From positions 1 through 18,675 of the forward strand of contig CAMPKP010000058.1 in the NCBI GenBank assembly GCA_946887295.1: DNA of 18,675 nt. Direction: 5' to 3'. Below, one piece after another: positions 7,173-16,268 of this stretch (within the stretch, counting starts at the first letter, position 1; the number at the start of each line of letters is the position of its first letter). Source of the DNA: an uncultured Gemmatimonadota bacterium. Lineage in GTDB: Bacteria; Gemmatimonadota; Gemmatimonadetes; Gemmatimonadales; GWC2-71-9. The notes beneath the pieces were generated by a model that was not told the origin of the DNA, made no database searches, and saw only the letters and a program-made list of their open reading frames with translations. The position numbers and the translations under genes are program-made.

Positions 7173-7581
7173 GAGCCTCCAGCTCGGTGATCTCTCGGAT
7201 CCAGAAGTCGCGATTGGGCAGCTCGGGATGGGGAATGATAAGGTCGGGCTCGTCGATTCGGCGATGTCCGTACTTCACGATGTCGAGGTCCAGGGTGCGC
7301 GCGCCCCACCGCTCGGCGCGCACCCTGCCGCGGGCGCGCTCGATGGCCTGGATCGCCGCCAGCAGGGCGCGGGGCTCGAGCGCCGTCTCGAGCAGCACCA
7401 TCTGGTTGAGATAGGGGGGCTGCGTCATGCCCGCCAGCGGCTCGGTCTCCTCCACCGCCGACTCGGCCACGAGGCGGGTCCGCGGCAGGCCGGCGAGCGC
7501 GGCCCGCGCGGCGGCGAGATGCTCCGCGCGGTCGCCCAGGTTGCTCCCGAGCGCGATGTAGGCCCGCTCGCGTCCGGCCAC
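7162..7581 (-). CDS. folK: HPPK, 6-hydroxymethyl-dihydropterin pyrophosphokinase
   Basis: The small (139-residue) kinase transfers pyrophosphate from ATP to 6-hydroxymethyl-7,8-dihydropterin in folate synthesis. It begins with the family signature AYIALGSNLGDRAEHL at residues 7-22. Then follow PYLNQMVLLET, RWGARTLDLDIVKYG with the two metal-binding aspartates of the DLDI motif, and IIPHPELPNRDFWI. Length is slightly short but within the family range. The start is GTG at 7581, six bases after the stop of the upstream MCP-like gene. The 3' end overlaps panB by 11 bases. folB and folP are not in the window. Confidence 0.94.
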   Translation of the reverse strand: MAGRERAYIALGSNLGDRAEHLAAARAALAGLPRTRLVAESAVEETEPLAGMTQPPYLNQMVLLETALEPRALLAAIQAIERARGRVRAERWGARTLDLDIVKYGHRRIDEPDLIIPHPELPNRDFWIREITELEAHER

Positions 7582-7587
7582 CGCCGC

Positions 7588-9669
7588 TCAGGTCTCGACC
7601 GCGAAGTGCCGCGCGATCCGCTGCAGGTCGGTGGCGACGTCGCTGAGCTGGCGGATCGCGCGCTCCAGCTCGGCCTGGCCGGCGGCGGCATCGTCGGCGC
7701 GCTGCGCCAGCTCGTCGGTCTCGGTCCTGGCGCGGGCCGATCCCGCGGCCACCCGCTCGATCTGCTCGCTGAGCCCGCTCACCGCGCCGAGCTGCTCGGA
7801 TGCCGTGGCGGCGATTGCCTGGGCGTGGCGCCCGGCCTCGCCGGTCGTGCCCACGATCGCGTCGAGCGCCTGCGCGGCGTTGGCGCTCAGTTCCTCCACG
7901 CCCGCCACCGCCTCCCGGCCCCGTTCCATCTGATCCGAGACGGTCGCCACCTGGGACCCGATCTCCTCCAGCAGGCCGCGGGCCTCGCGGGCCGCCTGGA
8001 GACTCTGCGCCGCCAGGTCACGCACCTCGTCGGCCACCACGGCGAAGCCGCGGCCCTCCCGCCCGGCCCGAGCCGCTTCGATCGCCGCGTTGAGCGCGAT
8101 GAGGTTGGTGAGGTCTGCGATCTCACGGATGGTGCCGATGAACCCGCCGATCCGCGTGGTGAGCGCGCCCAGCCCGGCGACCTGCTCCACGCTGCCCGAC
8201 ACGAACCCCTTCAGCCCGATCAGCCGCTCGATCGCCTGGCCGATCACCACCCGGTTCCGGCTGGCCACCGCCGCGGCGGTCCCGCTCGCCTCGGCCGCCT
8301 GGGCGCCCTGCGCGGCCATCGCGCGCGAGGCGGCGGAGAGCGTGTCGGTTGATCGAAGTCCTCCCGCGACGAAGCGCTCGAGATCGGCCGTGCCCTGGCG
8401 CATCCCCTTCGACACTTCGGTGAGCGCCGAGGCGGTGCCGCGCAGCGATTCGGTCACCCGCGCGAGCGTGGTCACCTGCTCGCCGATCTGGGCGACCGTG
8501 CTGAGCAGGGGACGGCGCAGCTCGGCGATGTGGATCGCGGTCGCCATCTGATTCGCCAGGGTCCCGAGCGCCACGAGGTCCTTCGGGCCGTACGCGTGCC
8601 GCTTCGGGTGGTCCACCTCGACCACGCCCAGCAGGTCGTCGCCGAAGCGGATCGGGTGCACCACCGTGCTGCCGACGCCGTCCATCACGTGTGCGAGGCG
8701 GGCGTCGCGCCTCACGTCGCGGACCATCACCGGCTCGCCGGACGAGATCGCCTCCCGCCGCAGCTGGATCATCTCCTCCGGCATGTCGCCGCGGCCGGGA
8801 CGTCCGTAGACCCCGCGGTACGCCAGCGTGAGCGCGGCGTCGTCCACCCGGTACACCCGGAAGTCGCTCCAGTCGAGCAGGCGGTAAGCCAGCCGCTCGA
8901 TCTGATCGAAGGAGCCCTGGAGTGTCGCGTTGCTGGCGATCGCGGTTTCCATCAGGTGGACCTTGTTGAGGTCCTCCGCCCCGATCGCCTCCTCGATGAT
9001 CTTGCGCGTGAGGAGTCCGAGCACGCCGAGCGCGAGCCCGACCGCCACCCAGCCGACCGGCGCGAGCGCCTGGACCGTGGCCATTCCGACCACCGTGGCG
9101 ATCAGCGTCAACAGATAGGAGATGATCTCCCAGCGCAGGATCAGGATCTTCTCGGCGTACTCCAGCTTGTCCCGGACCAGCAGCGTGAAGTAGAAGAGCG
9201 ACCGGGTGGAGAAGAAGTAGAGGCAGACCAGGATCGCGGCCGCCGGCAGGAAATCGAGCGAGAGCGGGGGCATGCCGCTGTAGTAGTGCACCGCGGCGTA
9301 GGGACCGTAGGCCGCCGTGAATCCCAGGACCTCGCGTCCGGCGTTGATGACGCCGGCGCGCGGCAGCTTCCGGAGCCACAGCACGTCGCACCCGAGCACC
9401 CCCAGGTAGAGCGCCAGCACCACCGGTGTGGGGCCCACCGTCACCGCGCCGATGAGCACGGGGATGCCGGTCTGGGTCAGGTACGAGTACTTGCTGAGGC
9501 GGATCGGTGCGGCGCGCAGCGCGAACACCATCCCGGTGAGCAGCAACACCGCCACCGGCTGGTCGATCCAGCGGAGATCGACCGCCAGCGCTGCGACCGT
9601 GACCAGCCCGCCTCCGACGGCGAGCAGGCGCGCGTAGCGGTCGAGCAGCTGGCCGACGTCGGTGCTCAT
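7588..9669 (-). CDS. Polytopic membrane GAF / MCP-like signalling protein
   Basis: The 693-residue sensor protein has three parts. Residues 1-225 hold about eight hydrophobic segments, including [18 protein letters not shown] and the paired helices around [17 protein letters not shown]. Residues of about 245-380 look like a GAF domain ([22 protein letters not shown], then [34 protein letters not shown]). The rest is a long coiled coil with the chemoreceptor hairpin tip, [20 protein letters not shown] followed by [14 protein letters not shown], near residues 515-555. No HAMP domain and no periplasmic ligand domain are evident, and no C-terminal CheR pentapeptide is seen. The usual Gln before TN in the tip is Leu here. 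Its ATG overlaps the trpA stop (ATGA) and folK follows after six bases. It probably signals through CheA/CheW-like partners that are not in the window. Ligand and output are unknown. Confidence 0.85.
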   Translation of the reverse strand: MSTDVGQLLDRYARLLAVGGGLVTVAALAVDLRWIDQPVAVLLLTGMVFALRAAPIRLSKYSYLTQTGIPVLIGAVTVGPTPVVLALYLGVLGCDVLWLRKLPRAGVINAGREVLGFTAAYGPYAAVHYYSGMPPLSLDFLPAAAILVCLYFFSTRSLFYFTLLVRDKLEYAEKILILRWEIISYLLTLIATVVGMATVQALAPVGWVAVGLALGVLGLLTRKIIEEAIGAEDLNKVHLMETAIASNATLQGSFDQIERLAYRLLDWSDFRVYRVDDAALTLAYRGVYGRPGRGDMPEEMIQLRREAISSGEPVMVRDVRRDARLAHVMDGVGSTVVHPIRFGDDLLGVVEVDHPKRHAYGPKDLVALGTLANQMATAIHIAELRRPLLSTVAQIGEQVTTLARVTESLRGTASALTEVSKGMRQGTADLERFVAGGLRSTDTLSAASRAMAAQGAQAAEASGTAAAVASRNRVVIGQAIERLIGLKGFVSGSVEQVAGLGALTTRIGGFIGTIREIADLTNLIALNAAIEAARAGREGRGFAVVADEVRDLAAQSLQAAREARGLLEEIGSQVATVSDQMERGREAVAGVEELSANAAQALDAIVGTTGEAGRHAQAIAATASEQLGAVSGLSEQIERVAAGSARARTETDELAQRADDAAAGQAELERAIRQLSDVATDLQRIARHFAVET

Positions 9670-10460
9670 GCGACCGCCGGCGCGGGGTCGAGGCCCGCTC
9701 TGAGCTCGCCCAGGAACCGCCGCGCCGCGGACACGCCGCCGGCGCCGAGCACGTCCACCAGGGCGCTGCCCACCACGACTCCGTCTGCGATCCGGCCCAC
9801 GGCCGCGGCCTGCTCCGCGCTCGAGATTCCGAATCCCACGGCGACGGGCAGCGCCGTGGCTTCCCGCACCCGGGCGACCGAGGCGGCCAGGTCCGCGGCC
9901 AGCGCGCTGCTGGCGCCGGTGACGCCGAGCCGCGCGACCAGGTAGACGAAGCCTTCCGCGCCGTTCACCGCGTCGCGCAGCCGGGCGGGCCGCGTGGTGG
10001 GCGCGATGAGCCGGATCAGATCCAGGGGACTCTCGCGCACGGCGTCCTCGACCCGGGCATCGCTGCCGGCGGGAAGATCGGTGAGCAGCAGACCCGCGAC
10101 GCCGAGATCGCCGGCGTCGCGGAGGAAGCGGTCCATCCCGTAACGGAGAATGGGATTCAGATAGCTGAAGACGACCACCGGCCGCCGGGGCCGGCATCGC
10201 GCGACGAGATCCAGCGTGCCGGCGAGCGTCATGCCCTGCTCCAGCGCCCGGAGCGTCGAGCGCTGGATGGTGGGCCCGTCCGCCAGCGGATCGCTGAAGG
10301 GCACCCCGACCTCGAGGATGTCCGCGATCTCGTCGGCGGCGCGGAGCGCCGCCTCGCTCGAGGGCAGGTCGGGAAAGCCCGCCGTCAGATAGGGAATGAG
10401 CGCGGGGCGCCCGCGCTCCCGCAGGCTCAGGAAGGCCCGCGTGATCGCCGACTCAGACAA
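9666..10460 (-). CDS. trpA: Tryptophan synthase alpha subunit
   Basis: The 264-residue TIM-barrel subunit cleaves indole-3-glycerol phosphate to indole and glyceraldehyde-3-phosphate, channelling indole to TrpB. Motifs are [13 protein letters not shown] (20-32), [21 protein letters not shown] with catalytic E50 and D61, [46 protein letters not shown], and [15 protein letters not shown] followed by [12 protein letters not shown]. The start is TTG at 10460, eight bases inside the 3' end of the HD-GYP gene; the reading [17 protein letters not shown] fits the family N-terminus. It is separated from trpB by the HEAT and HD-GYP genes, although TrpA and TrpB form a complex and are normally adjacent. 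Confidence 0.96.
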   Translation of the reverse strand: MSESAITRAFLSLRERGRPALIPYLTAGFPDLPSSEAALRAADEIADILEVGVPFSDPLADGPTIQRSTLRALEQGMTLAGTLDLVARCRPRRPVVVFSYLNPILRYGMDRFLRDAGDLGVAGLLLTDLPAGSDARVEDAVRESPLDLIRLIAPTTRPARLRDAVNGAEGFVYLVARLGVTGASSALAADLAASVARVREATALPVAVGFGISSAEQAAAVGRIADGVVVGSALVDVLGAGGVSAARRFLGELRAGLDPAPAVA

Positions 10461-11904
10461 AGTAGTCGCCGACCGTGAGCCCGTAGCGCGACGGGTTGGT
10501 GACCTTGACGACGGAGCGGCGGTAGTTGCCCGCCTCGTCGCGCTCGGCGAGGCTCACCAGCGTGCCCGGCGGCGGCACCGTACCGCCGTCGGTGTTCACC
10601 GCGAGCCGCACCAGCGGGCGGTTCAGGTGCTGGCCGTCCGGGTCCGCCGCTGCGACGATCGCCACCTCGAAGGTGTCGAGGATGACGCAGGTGCCGACCG
10701 GATAGATGCCGATGAGGTTGATGAGCGCCTTCACCAGGATCGCGTCGTACCCGCGCTTGGGGTTCTGCCACATCTCCCGCAGCACCTGGTCCGGCTCGAT
10801 CGGCGTGGTCTGGTAGCTCCGGCGCGTCGTCGCCGCGTCGAAGCCGTCGGCCACCGACACGATGCGTGAGAAGATCCCCAGCTCGCGGGGCCGCACCGTG
10901 CGGGGATAGCCGGTGAAGTCGGTCTTCATGTGATGCTCGTGGGCCGTCAGGATCGCCCGGTACGGCGTCTCGTCGTAGGTCCGCATGGTGAAGAGGGTCA
11001 GGGCGCCGAGCCACGGGTGGGCCTGCATGACCCGCCACTCCCGCTCGTCGAGGCCGGTGGTCTTGTTCAGGATCTCGACCGGCACCCGGGCCTTCCCCAC
11101 GTCGTGCAGCAGCGCGGTCATGCCCAGATCGTAGAGCTGCAGCCGGGAGAACCCGAGCTTCTTCCCCAGCGCGACCGAGAAGATGCACACGTTCACCGAG
11201 TGGGTGAAGGTGTACTCGTCGTAGTCGCGGATGGTGGTGAGGCCCACCACCGACGTCTCGTTGTTGAGCACCTGGTCCACGATGAGCTGGACCGCCCGCT
11301 TCACCCGCTTCACGCTGGTGGCGCGCCCCATCCGGACGCTGGTGATCACCTCCCGGGTGACGGCCACCCCCTGGGAGTACACCCGCTTCGCGGCCTCCTT
11401 CGCCTGCTCCGACTCGGCGTGCTCGTGATGGCTGGCGCGCTCGATCTCGAGCCCGGCCACGCCGCCGGCACCGAGCCGGTCGGCCAGCTCCTCGAAGCGC
11501 CCCTCGGGCTGGCCCCGCTCCGAGAGGCTGAGCAGCAGGCTCAGGAGGATCTGCCACTCGCGCCGGGCGCTGGTGTGGATTCGGAGCGCGCCGATCTCGA
11601 AGCTCCTGAGCACCGCCAGGATGTGGCTGAAGGAGGCGTAGTTGTCGAGCTCCAGCCGGAGCCGGGTGGCGTTCACGAAGATGAAGTCCCCGGCGAGTCG
11701 GATCTCGAGATCGCGCTCGATCGCGAGCAGGGCGACGGCGGTGGCGTCGAGATCGTCGAGGGCCTTCTGCACCGTCGCGTTCTCGACCGGATAGAGCTTG
11801 AGGCTCCGGAGCGCGGTGTAGAAGGCGAGCAGCAGCGCCCGCCCCCCCTGCCGGAGCTGACCTTCGGCCGCGGGGCGCGTCGCGGTGTCGGCCGGCTGGG
11901 TCAC
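10453..11904 (-). CDS. HD-GYP-type phosphohydrolase with N-terminal domain shared with the HEAT protein
   Basis: The 483-residue soluble protein has no membrane segment or receiver domain. Residues of about 20-130 form an N-terminal domain (ALRSLKLYPVENATVQKAL, then GDFIFVN, then a Trp-containing helix) resembling the N-terminus of the neighbouring HEAT protein. Residues of about 225-400 carry an HD-GYP domain: THSVNVCIFSVALGKKLG (H235), ALLHDVGKARVP (H267/D268, K271), QAHPWLGA (H296), AHEHHMKTDFTGYP (H324/H325 and G332-Y333-P334) and SVADGFDAATTRRSY (D353). Cyclic di-GMP hydrolysis is the family expectation, unproven here; the GYP loop is divergent. The C-terminal tail of about 90 residues is probably a small beta domain. 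The GTG start at 11904 overlaps the HEAT-gene stop (GTGA) and the 3' end overlaps trpA by 8 bases. Confidence 0.86.
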   Translation of the reverse strand: MTQPADTATRPAAEGQLRQGGRALLLAFYTALRSLKLYPVENATVQKALDDLDATAVALLAIERDLEIRLAGDFIFVNATRLRLELDNYASFSHILAVLRSFEIGALRIHTSARREWQILLSLLLSLSERGQPEGRFEELADRLGAGGVAGLEIERASHHEHAESEQAKEAAKRVYSQGVAVTREVITSVRMGRATSVKRVKRAVQLIVDQVLNNETSVVGLTTIRDYDEYTFTHSVNVCIFSVALGKKLGFSRLQLYDLGMTALLHDVGKARVPVEILNKTTGLDEREWRVMQAHPWLGALTLFTMRTYDETPYRAILTAHEHHMKTDFTGYPRTVRPRELGIFSRIVSVADGFDAATTRRSYQTTPIEPDQVLREMWQNPKRGYDAILVKALINLIGIYPVGTCVILDTFEVAIVAAADPDGQHLNRPLVRLAVNTDGGTVPPPGTLVSLAERDEAGNYRRSVVKVTNPSRYGLTVGDYFV

Positions 11905-13586
11905 GCGCCGTTCTCCCGGAGCGCCCGGTTCACGGCGTTGCGGACCACGAGGTCCTTCTCGTCGGTCATGCGGGTGAGAATCTCGCGCGCTTCCGGCGTG
12001 CGGATCTTGCCGATGGCGATGGCCGCGCAGGCCCGCGTCTCCGGGGACTGCTTGAACTTGAGCAGGCCGCGCGGCGTCAGTATCCCGCTCAGCGCCTTGA
12101 GACCCACCGGCCCCGCGATGGCGCCGTAGGCCTCGAAGAACGCCATCTTCTCCGTCAGGTCCATCTCCTTCAGACCCTTCCCCAGCACCGCCGCCTCGAC
12201 CCGCCGGAGCGCGCCCTTGTACCCGCGTCCGCCCGCGACCCGCACCGCGGCGAGCCGCACGCTCCGATCCTCGTCCTCGATCGCCTTGTCGATCAGCGCG
12301 AGGGCCGCCGGCGTGCCGATCTGGGCCAGCGCCTGCACCGACGCGAGGCGCACCGCCGGGTCCCGGTGGGTGACCGTCTCGGCGAGGCCGGGGACGACCT
12401 GGTGCAGCCCCAGACGGCCGCAGAGCGTCACCACCGAGGCGAGCGCCTCCGAGTCCCGCGAGCGGAGGATGCGCAGCACCTCGTCGGTGTTCGAGACCGC
12501 GACGCGGTCGGCGACGCCCTCGAGCACGGCGCGCAGCGCCGGCGACGCCAGCTGCGGGATCCAGCTCAACACCGGCTCCAGCGCGGAGGCGCGCAGCTCG
12601 CGCAGCACCTCGGCCACCTCCGCCTCGCCGGCCAGTGCCGGCGCCTCGTCGAGGGACTGGAGCAGCTGGCTGACGATGGCCGGCTCGCTCAGCTTGGCGA
12701 CGAAGCCGTCGAGCCGGGTCCGGTGATCGGGCAGCAGCGCCTGCGCCCGACCGGCGAGCAGCTTGCTCTCGCGGAGGACGCTCGCCGCCGTTCGGAAATC
12801 GCGGGCGTTGAGCAGATTGGGAAACAGGTGCTCGATGATGTCGATGATCTCGGCGCGGGTGGCGGGGTCGCCCTCGAGCTCGAACAGGTCGAAGAGCACG
12901 TTGAACGACGAGGTACGGACGTCGCGCCCGTATTCCCGCTCCACCTCCCGCGCGACCTGGTGGATCTCCGACTCGTCGAGGAAGTAGAGCGTCGAGTCGA
13001 AGTCCTCGATGTCCACCACGCCCTTGGGACGGGGCGGCGCCTCCTCCGCCACCTGGGCCTGCCGCCGCGCGGCCGCCTCGTCGCTGCCGCTGGGGTAGCT
13101 GCCGGTCTGCTCCGGCATCGCCCCCCCGCCCTCTCCGAAGAACTCGACGAACTGGTACTGGATGAGCTGGAATTCCTGTTCCCAGAGAATCGTGAGCAGA
13201 TCGTCGCCGGCGTCGGCCGCCAGATAGCGGGCCCGGTTGATCGCCTCCAGCAGCCGCGGCAGCTCCTCCTGCTCGGCGCCCCGCCGGATGGTGAGCGAGC
13301 GCATGCCGTCCTTGAACAGCCCCCACGCCATGCTCTCCGTCTTGTTGGGCTGGTGGTAGACGACCTGCTCCTCCCACACGAAGTCGGTCTCGTCGATGGT
13401 CAGCACCAGCTCGTCGAGCACCGCCCAGACGGGCGCGAATGCGACGCGGAGGTTCTCGGTGGCGCGCTGGTAGATCGGGTTGTTGGGGAGGTACATGTGG
13501 AAGGCGCGAAGCGCCTTTCCCAGGCCGGTGATGAGCTCGGCCACCTGGGAGGCCGGCAGCGCCTCGGTGTGCGGCCCGGCCGTCAC
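11901..13586 (-). CDS. HEAT-repeat protein located between trpB and trpA
   Basis: The 561-residue soluble protein is of unknown function. Residues of about 15-150 form an N-terminal domain with [20 protein letters not shown] (24-43), [11 protein letters not shown] and [18 protein letters not shown] helical segment, [21 protein letters not shown], follows. Residues of about 152-195 are a low-complexity linker ([20 protein letters not shown]). The C-terminal half is alpha-helical with HEAT-like repeats, for example [35 protein letters not shown] and [19 protein letters not shown] repeats generally bind partner proteins. The GTG start at 13586 overlaps the trpB stop (GTGA), and the 3' end overlaps the HD-GYP start the same way. 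It may be a scaffold for the HD-GYP protein, which is inference from the shared domain and coupling. Confidence 0.82.
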   Translation of the reverse strand: MTAGPHTEALPASQVAELITGLGKALRAFHMYLPNNPIYQRATENLRVAFAPVWAVLDELVLTIDETDFVWEEQVVYHQPNKTESMAWGLFKDGMRSLTIRRGAEQEELPRLLEAINRARYLAADAGDDLLTILWEQEFQLIQYQFVEFFGEGGGAMPEQTGSYPSGSDEAAARRQAQVAEEAPPRPKGVVDIEDFDSTLYFLDESEIHQVAREVEREYGRDVRTSSFNVLFDLFELEGDPATRAEIIDIIEHLFPNLLNARDFRTAASVLRESKLLAGRAQALLPDHRTRLDGFVAKLSEPAIVSQLLQSLDEAPALAGEAEVAEVLRELRASALEPVLSWIPQLASPALRAVLEGVADRVAVSNTDEVLRILRSRDSEALASVVTLCGRLGLHQVVPGLAETVTHRDPAVRLASVQALAQIGTPAALALIDKAIEDEDRSVRLAAVRVAGGRGYKGALRRVEAAVLGKGLKEMDLTEKMAFFEAYGAIAGPVGLKALSGILTPRGLLKFKQSPETRACAAIAIGKIRTPEAREILTRMTDEKDLVVRNAVNRALRENGA

Positions 13587-14785
13587 ACCGCCCCCCCGAG
13601 CAGGGCGGCCACATGGGCCACGTCCTTGTCGCCGCGGCCGCTGAGGCAGACCAGCACGGGCTGGTCCGCGGCCCAGCGGCCCGCCGACCGGCGCACCCAG
13701 GCCAGCGCGTGCGCGGTCTCGAGCGCGGGAATGATGCCCTCGAGGCGGCAGAGCGCCTGGAAAGCATCCAGCGCCTCGGCGTCGGTGGCCGACTGGTAGA
13801 GCACCCGCCCCGTGTCCCGGAGCCAGCTGTGCTCCGGGCCCACGCCCGGATAGTCGAGCCCGGCCGATACCGAGTGCGCCGGCGCCACCTGGCCGTCCGC
13901 GTCCTGCAGCAGGTAGCTCAGGCTGCCGTGCAGCACCCCCGGGGAGCCGGCGCTCAGCGTCGCGCTGTGGTGACCCGTGGCGATGCCCTCTCCCGCCGCC
14001 TCCACGCCGATCAGCTCCACGTCGTCGTCGAGAAAGGCGCTGAAGATGCCGATCGCGTTGGAGCCCCCGCCGACGCACGCGACGACGGTCCCCGGCAGCC
14101 GGCCGAATCGCTCGAGCAGCTGCTCCCGCGCCTCCCGGCCGATGATCGACTGGAAATCGCGGACCATGCGGGGGTAGGGATCCGGACCCACGACCGACCC
14201 GATGATGTAGTGCGTGGTGGGGACGTTGGTGACCCAGTCGCGGAGCGCCTCGTTGGTCGCGTCCTTGAGGGTGCGGGTGCCCGACTCCACCGGAATGACC
14301 GTCGCGCCGAGCAGCCGCATGCGGTAGACGTTGAGCGCCTGCCGGGCCACGTCCTCCGCACCCATGTAGACCACGCATTCGAGGCCGAAGCGGGCGCACA
14401 CCGTCGCGGTCGCCACGCCGTGCTGCCCCGCGCCGGTCTCCGCGATGATGCGGCGCTTGCCCATCCGCCGCGCCAGCAGCGCCTGGCCCACGGTGTTGTT
14501 GATCTTGTGGGCGCCGGTGTGGTTCAGGTCCTCCCGCTTGAGGAGCACCGGCGCACCTACCTCGTCGGAGAGTCTGGGCGCCAGCGACACCGGCGACGGC
14601 CGACCCACGAACTCGGCCAGCAGCGCGTCGTATTCCGCCCAGAAGGCGGCGTCGGCCCGGGCCGCGTCGTAGAGCGCGGTCAGGTCGTCGAGCGCGGCGA
14701 CGAGCGTCTCGGGGACGTAGCGGCCACCGTAGGGACCGAATCGCCCGCCGACCGCCCGCTCAGCCGACAGTAGGGCTGCGTCCAA
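13583..14785 (-). CDS. trpB: Tryptophan synthase beta subunit
   Basis: The 400-residue PLP enzyme condenses indole with serine to make tryptophan. Key motifs are [15 protein letters not shown] (14-28), [33 protein letters not shown] (81-100) with PLP lysine K94, [37 protein letters not shown], the phosphate-binding [25 protein letters not shown] and [11 protein letters not shown]. It is a standard TrpB1-type protein. The start is TTG at 14785, supported by GGAGG six bases upstream in the end of trpF (26-base overlap). The 3' end overlaps the HEAT gene by 4 bases. Serine is also a substrate of the sgaA-encoded enzyme elsewhere in the window, but no regulatory link is visible. Confidence 0.97.
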   Translation of the reverse strand: MDAALLSAERAVGGRFGPYGGRYVPETLVAALDDLTALYDAARADAAFWAEYDALLAEFVGRPSPVSLAPRLSDEVGAPVLLKREDLNHTGAHKINNTVGQALLARRMGKRRIIAETGAGQHGVATATVCARFGLECVVYMGAEDVARQALNVYRMRLLGATVIPVESGTRTLKDATNEALRDWVTNVPTTHYIIGSVVGPDPYPRMVRDFQSIIGREAREQLLERFGRLPGTVVACVGGGSNAIGIFSAFLDDDVELIGVEAAGEGIATGHHSATLSAGSPGVLHGSLSYLLQDADGQVAPAHSVSAGLDYPGVGPEHSWLRDTGRVLYQSATDAEALDAFQALCRLEGIIPALETAHALAWVRRSAGRWAADQPVLVCLSGRGDKDVAHVAALLGGAV

Positions 14786-15407
14786 GCACCGCCTCCAGGA
14801 AGCGCGCGATCCTCTCGTGATCCTTGATGCCGGGGAGGGATTCCACCCCTGAACTTACATCGGCGACGTCGGGTCGAACGAGCGCGACCGCGGCGCCGAC
14901 CGTCTCGGGCGTGAGTCCGCCCGCGAGCACCATCCTCACGCCGGCGAGCCGGCGTCGCGCCTCGACCGCGACGGCGAGGTCCAGCGGCACTCCGCTGCCG
15001 CCCTCCGCGCGGGCCACCCGGGGCTCGACCAGAACCGCGTCGGCATCCTGGGAGGCCTCGCTCAGCCGGTCGAGATCGGCGGGGCTCGCAATTCGCACGA
15101 TCCGCCAGACGATCAGCCCGGCCGACCGGAGGCGAGCGGCGTCGGCACGAGAGTAGGAGCCGTGAAGCTGGGCACCGGACAGCCGGACGTCCCGGGCGCA
15201 GGAGAGGATTTCCTCGACGGATTGGCTTCCGAACACCCCGAGCACGGGAACGCCGCGCGACGCGGCCACCACATCCGCCGCCCTCGCGAAGCGCACCCGC
15301 CTGGGACCACCAGCAAAAACGACGCCCAGGAAGGAGGCCCCGGCGGCCGCGGCCCGCTCGGCGTCCTCGGGCCGGGTCAGGCCGCAGATCTTGACGCTAG
15401 CGGGCAC
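14760..15407 (-). CDS. trpF: Phosphoribosylanthranilate isomerase
   Basis: The 215-residue TIM-barrel isomerase converts N-(5'-phosphoribosyl)anthranilate to CdRP. It starts [20 protein letters not shown], with the KICGLT motif carrying the catalytic Cys, then [47 protein letters not shown] and [18 protein letters not shown]. The GTG start at 15407 lies 11 bases inside trpC and places the KICG motif near residue 6, as usual. Upstream in-frame extension within trpC is rejected for lack of homology. The 3' end overlaps trpB by 26 bases and supplies the trpB Shine-Dalgarno. Confidence 0.95.
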   Translation of the reverse strand: MPASVKICGLTRPEDAERAAAAGASFLGVVFAGGPRRVRFARAADVVAASRGVPVLGVFGSQSVEEILSCARDVRLSGAQLHGSYSRADAARLRSAGLIVWRIVRIASPADLDRLSEASQDADAVLVEPRVARAEGGSGVPLDLAVAVEARRRLAGVRMVLAGGLTPETVGAAVALVRPDVADVSSGVESLPGIKDHERIARFLEAVLGRSPTVG

Positions 15408-16185
15408 GACGCGCCACCTGGGAGAGCCGCCCGAGCACCGCCGCCGGGTCGGGCGCAGCCGAGAGCGCGGTGCCCACCAGCACCGCATCCGCGCCGGCAT
15501 GCGCCGCCCCCTCCACGTCCTCCGGTCCGTACATGCCGCTCTCGGCCACCGCGAGCCGGTCGGACGGCACCCGGGCGATCAGCTCCCAGGAGGCGGGCAG
15601 GTCGATCGCGAAGGTGTCGAGGTCCCGGCTGTTGACCCCCACGATCTCCGCACCGACGGCCAGCGCCCGGTCGAGCTCGGCGGCGGTGTGCGCCTCGACC
15701 AGGGCTTCGAGCTCCGCCGCCCGCACGAACGCCAGCAGCGCTTTCAAGCGCTCAGGCGGGAGCGCGCGGACGATCAGGAGCACCGCCGCCGCTCCGGCCG
15801 CGCGGGCCTCGACCACCTGTACCTCATCCAGGATGAAGTCCTTCCGGAGCAGCGGCACGTCCGCCGCCGCCGCCGCCGCCCGGAGGTCCCCGATGGACCC
15901 GCCGAAGTGCGGCGAGTCGGTGAGCACCGAGACGGCCGCGGCGCCGTGCCGGGCATAGAGTGCGGCGCGCTCGCCGGGATCGAGATCGTCGCGGATCACT
16001 CCGGCCGACGGGGAGCGCCGCTTCACCTCCGCGATGACGGCCACCGGCCCTCCTCGCAGCGCGGCCGCCAGCGAGCGCGGCCGCGGCCGCGACGCCGCCT
16101 CGCGGTCGAGCCGCTCGCGGTGCCCCCGCAGCGAGGCGAGCCCGCGGCGGGTGGAGTCGAGGATCTGGTCGAGCGAGACGGCCAT
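15397..16185 (-). CDS. trpC: Indole-3-glycerol phosphate synthase
   Basis: The 262-residue enzyme closes the indole ring from CdRP. Motifs are VAVIAEVKRRSPSAGVI (catalytic Lys), ALYARHGAAAVSVLTDSPHFGGS, LLRKDFILDEVQVVEARAAGA, LEALVEAHTAAELDRAL, IVGVNSRDLDTF and AVAESGMYGPEDV. ATG at 16185 is preceded by AAGGA at 16190-16194. A longer reading from GTG at 16242 would run over the promoter region shared with lexA and is rejected. It is the first gene of the minus-strand chain that extends to 4510. Its candidate promoter overlaps that of lexA, so LexA could affect trp expression, which is inference. Confidence 0.95.
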   Translation of the reverse strand: MAVSLDQILDSTRRGLASLRGHRERLDREAASRPRPRSLAAALRGGPVAVIAEVKRRSPSAGVIRDDLDPGERAALYARHGAAAVSVLTDSPHFGGSIGDLRAAAAAADVPLLRKDFILDEVQVVEARAAGAAAVLLIVRALPPERLKALLAFVRAAELEALVEAHTAAELDRALAVGAEIVGVNSRDLDTFAIDLPASWELIARVPSDRLAVAESGMYGPEDVEGAAHAGADAVLVGTALSAAPDPAAVLGRLSQVARRAR

Positions 16186-16186
16186 C

Positions 16187-16237
16187 TTGTCCTTCGGCGA
16201 GTCTTCGGGTATAGTTATTCGGGCTCTGTTCGGTCGA
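16187..16237. promoter_or_regulatory. Overlapping divergent promoters of lexA and trpC with TTCGG repeats
   Basis: For lexA, TTGTCC at 16187-16192 and TATAGT at 16210-16215 are separated by 17 bases, a good sigma-70-like match. For trpC, a weaker pair on the minus strand is TCGACC (16232-16237) and TATACC (16208-16213), 18 bases apart, so the two -10 elements overlap. Direct repeats of TTCGG start at 16193, 16204, 16218 and 16229. The 11-base periodicity of each pair equals that of the alphaproteobacterial LexA box GTTC-N7-GTTC. LexA binding here is inferred and would repress lexA and possibly trpC. Confidence 0.6.
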
Positions 16238-16268
16238 CTCACGATCCCACACCTACGGAGACGGCTCG

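Noticed and set aside
8530..9945. Long plus-strand open frame opposite the MCP-like gene and trpA
   Set aside because: Composition typical of the antisense of GC-rich coding sequence (many R, H, D, Q); the minus strand has clear MCP and TrpA motifs.
12366..14773. Two long plus-strand open frames opposite the HEAT gene and trpB
   Set aside because: No recognisable domain; antisense shadows of the HEAT-repeat protein and TrpB.
16186..16242. N-terminal extension of trpC to a GTG at 16242
   Set aside because: It would translate across the lexA -10 and the TTCGG repeats and is not expected in the family; ATG at 16185 has AAGGA at a proper distance.
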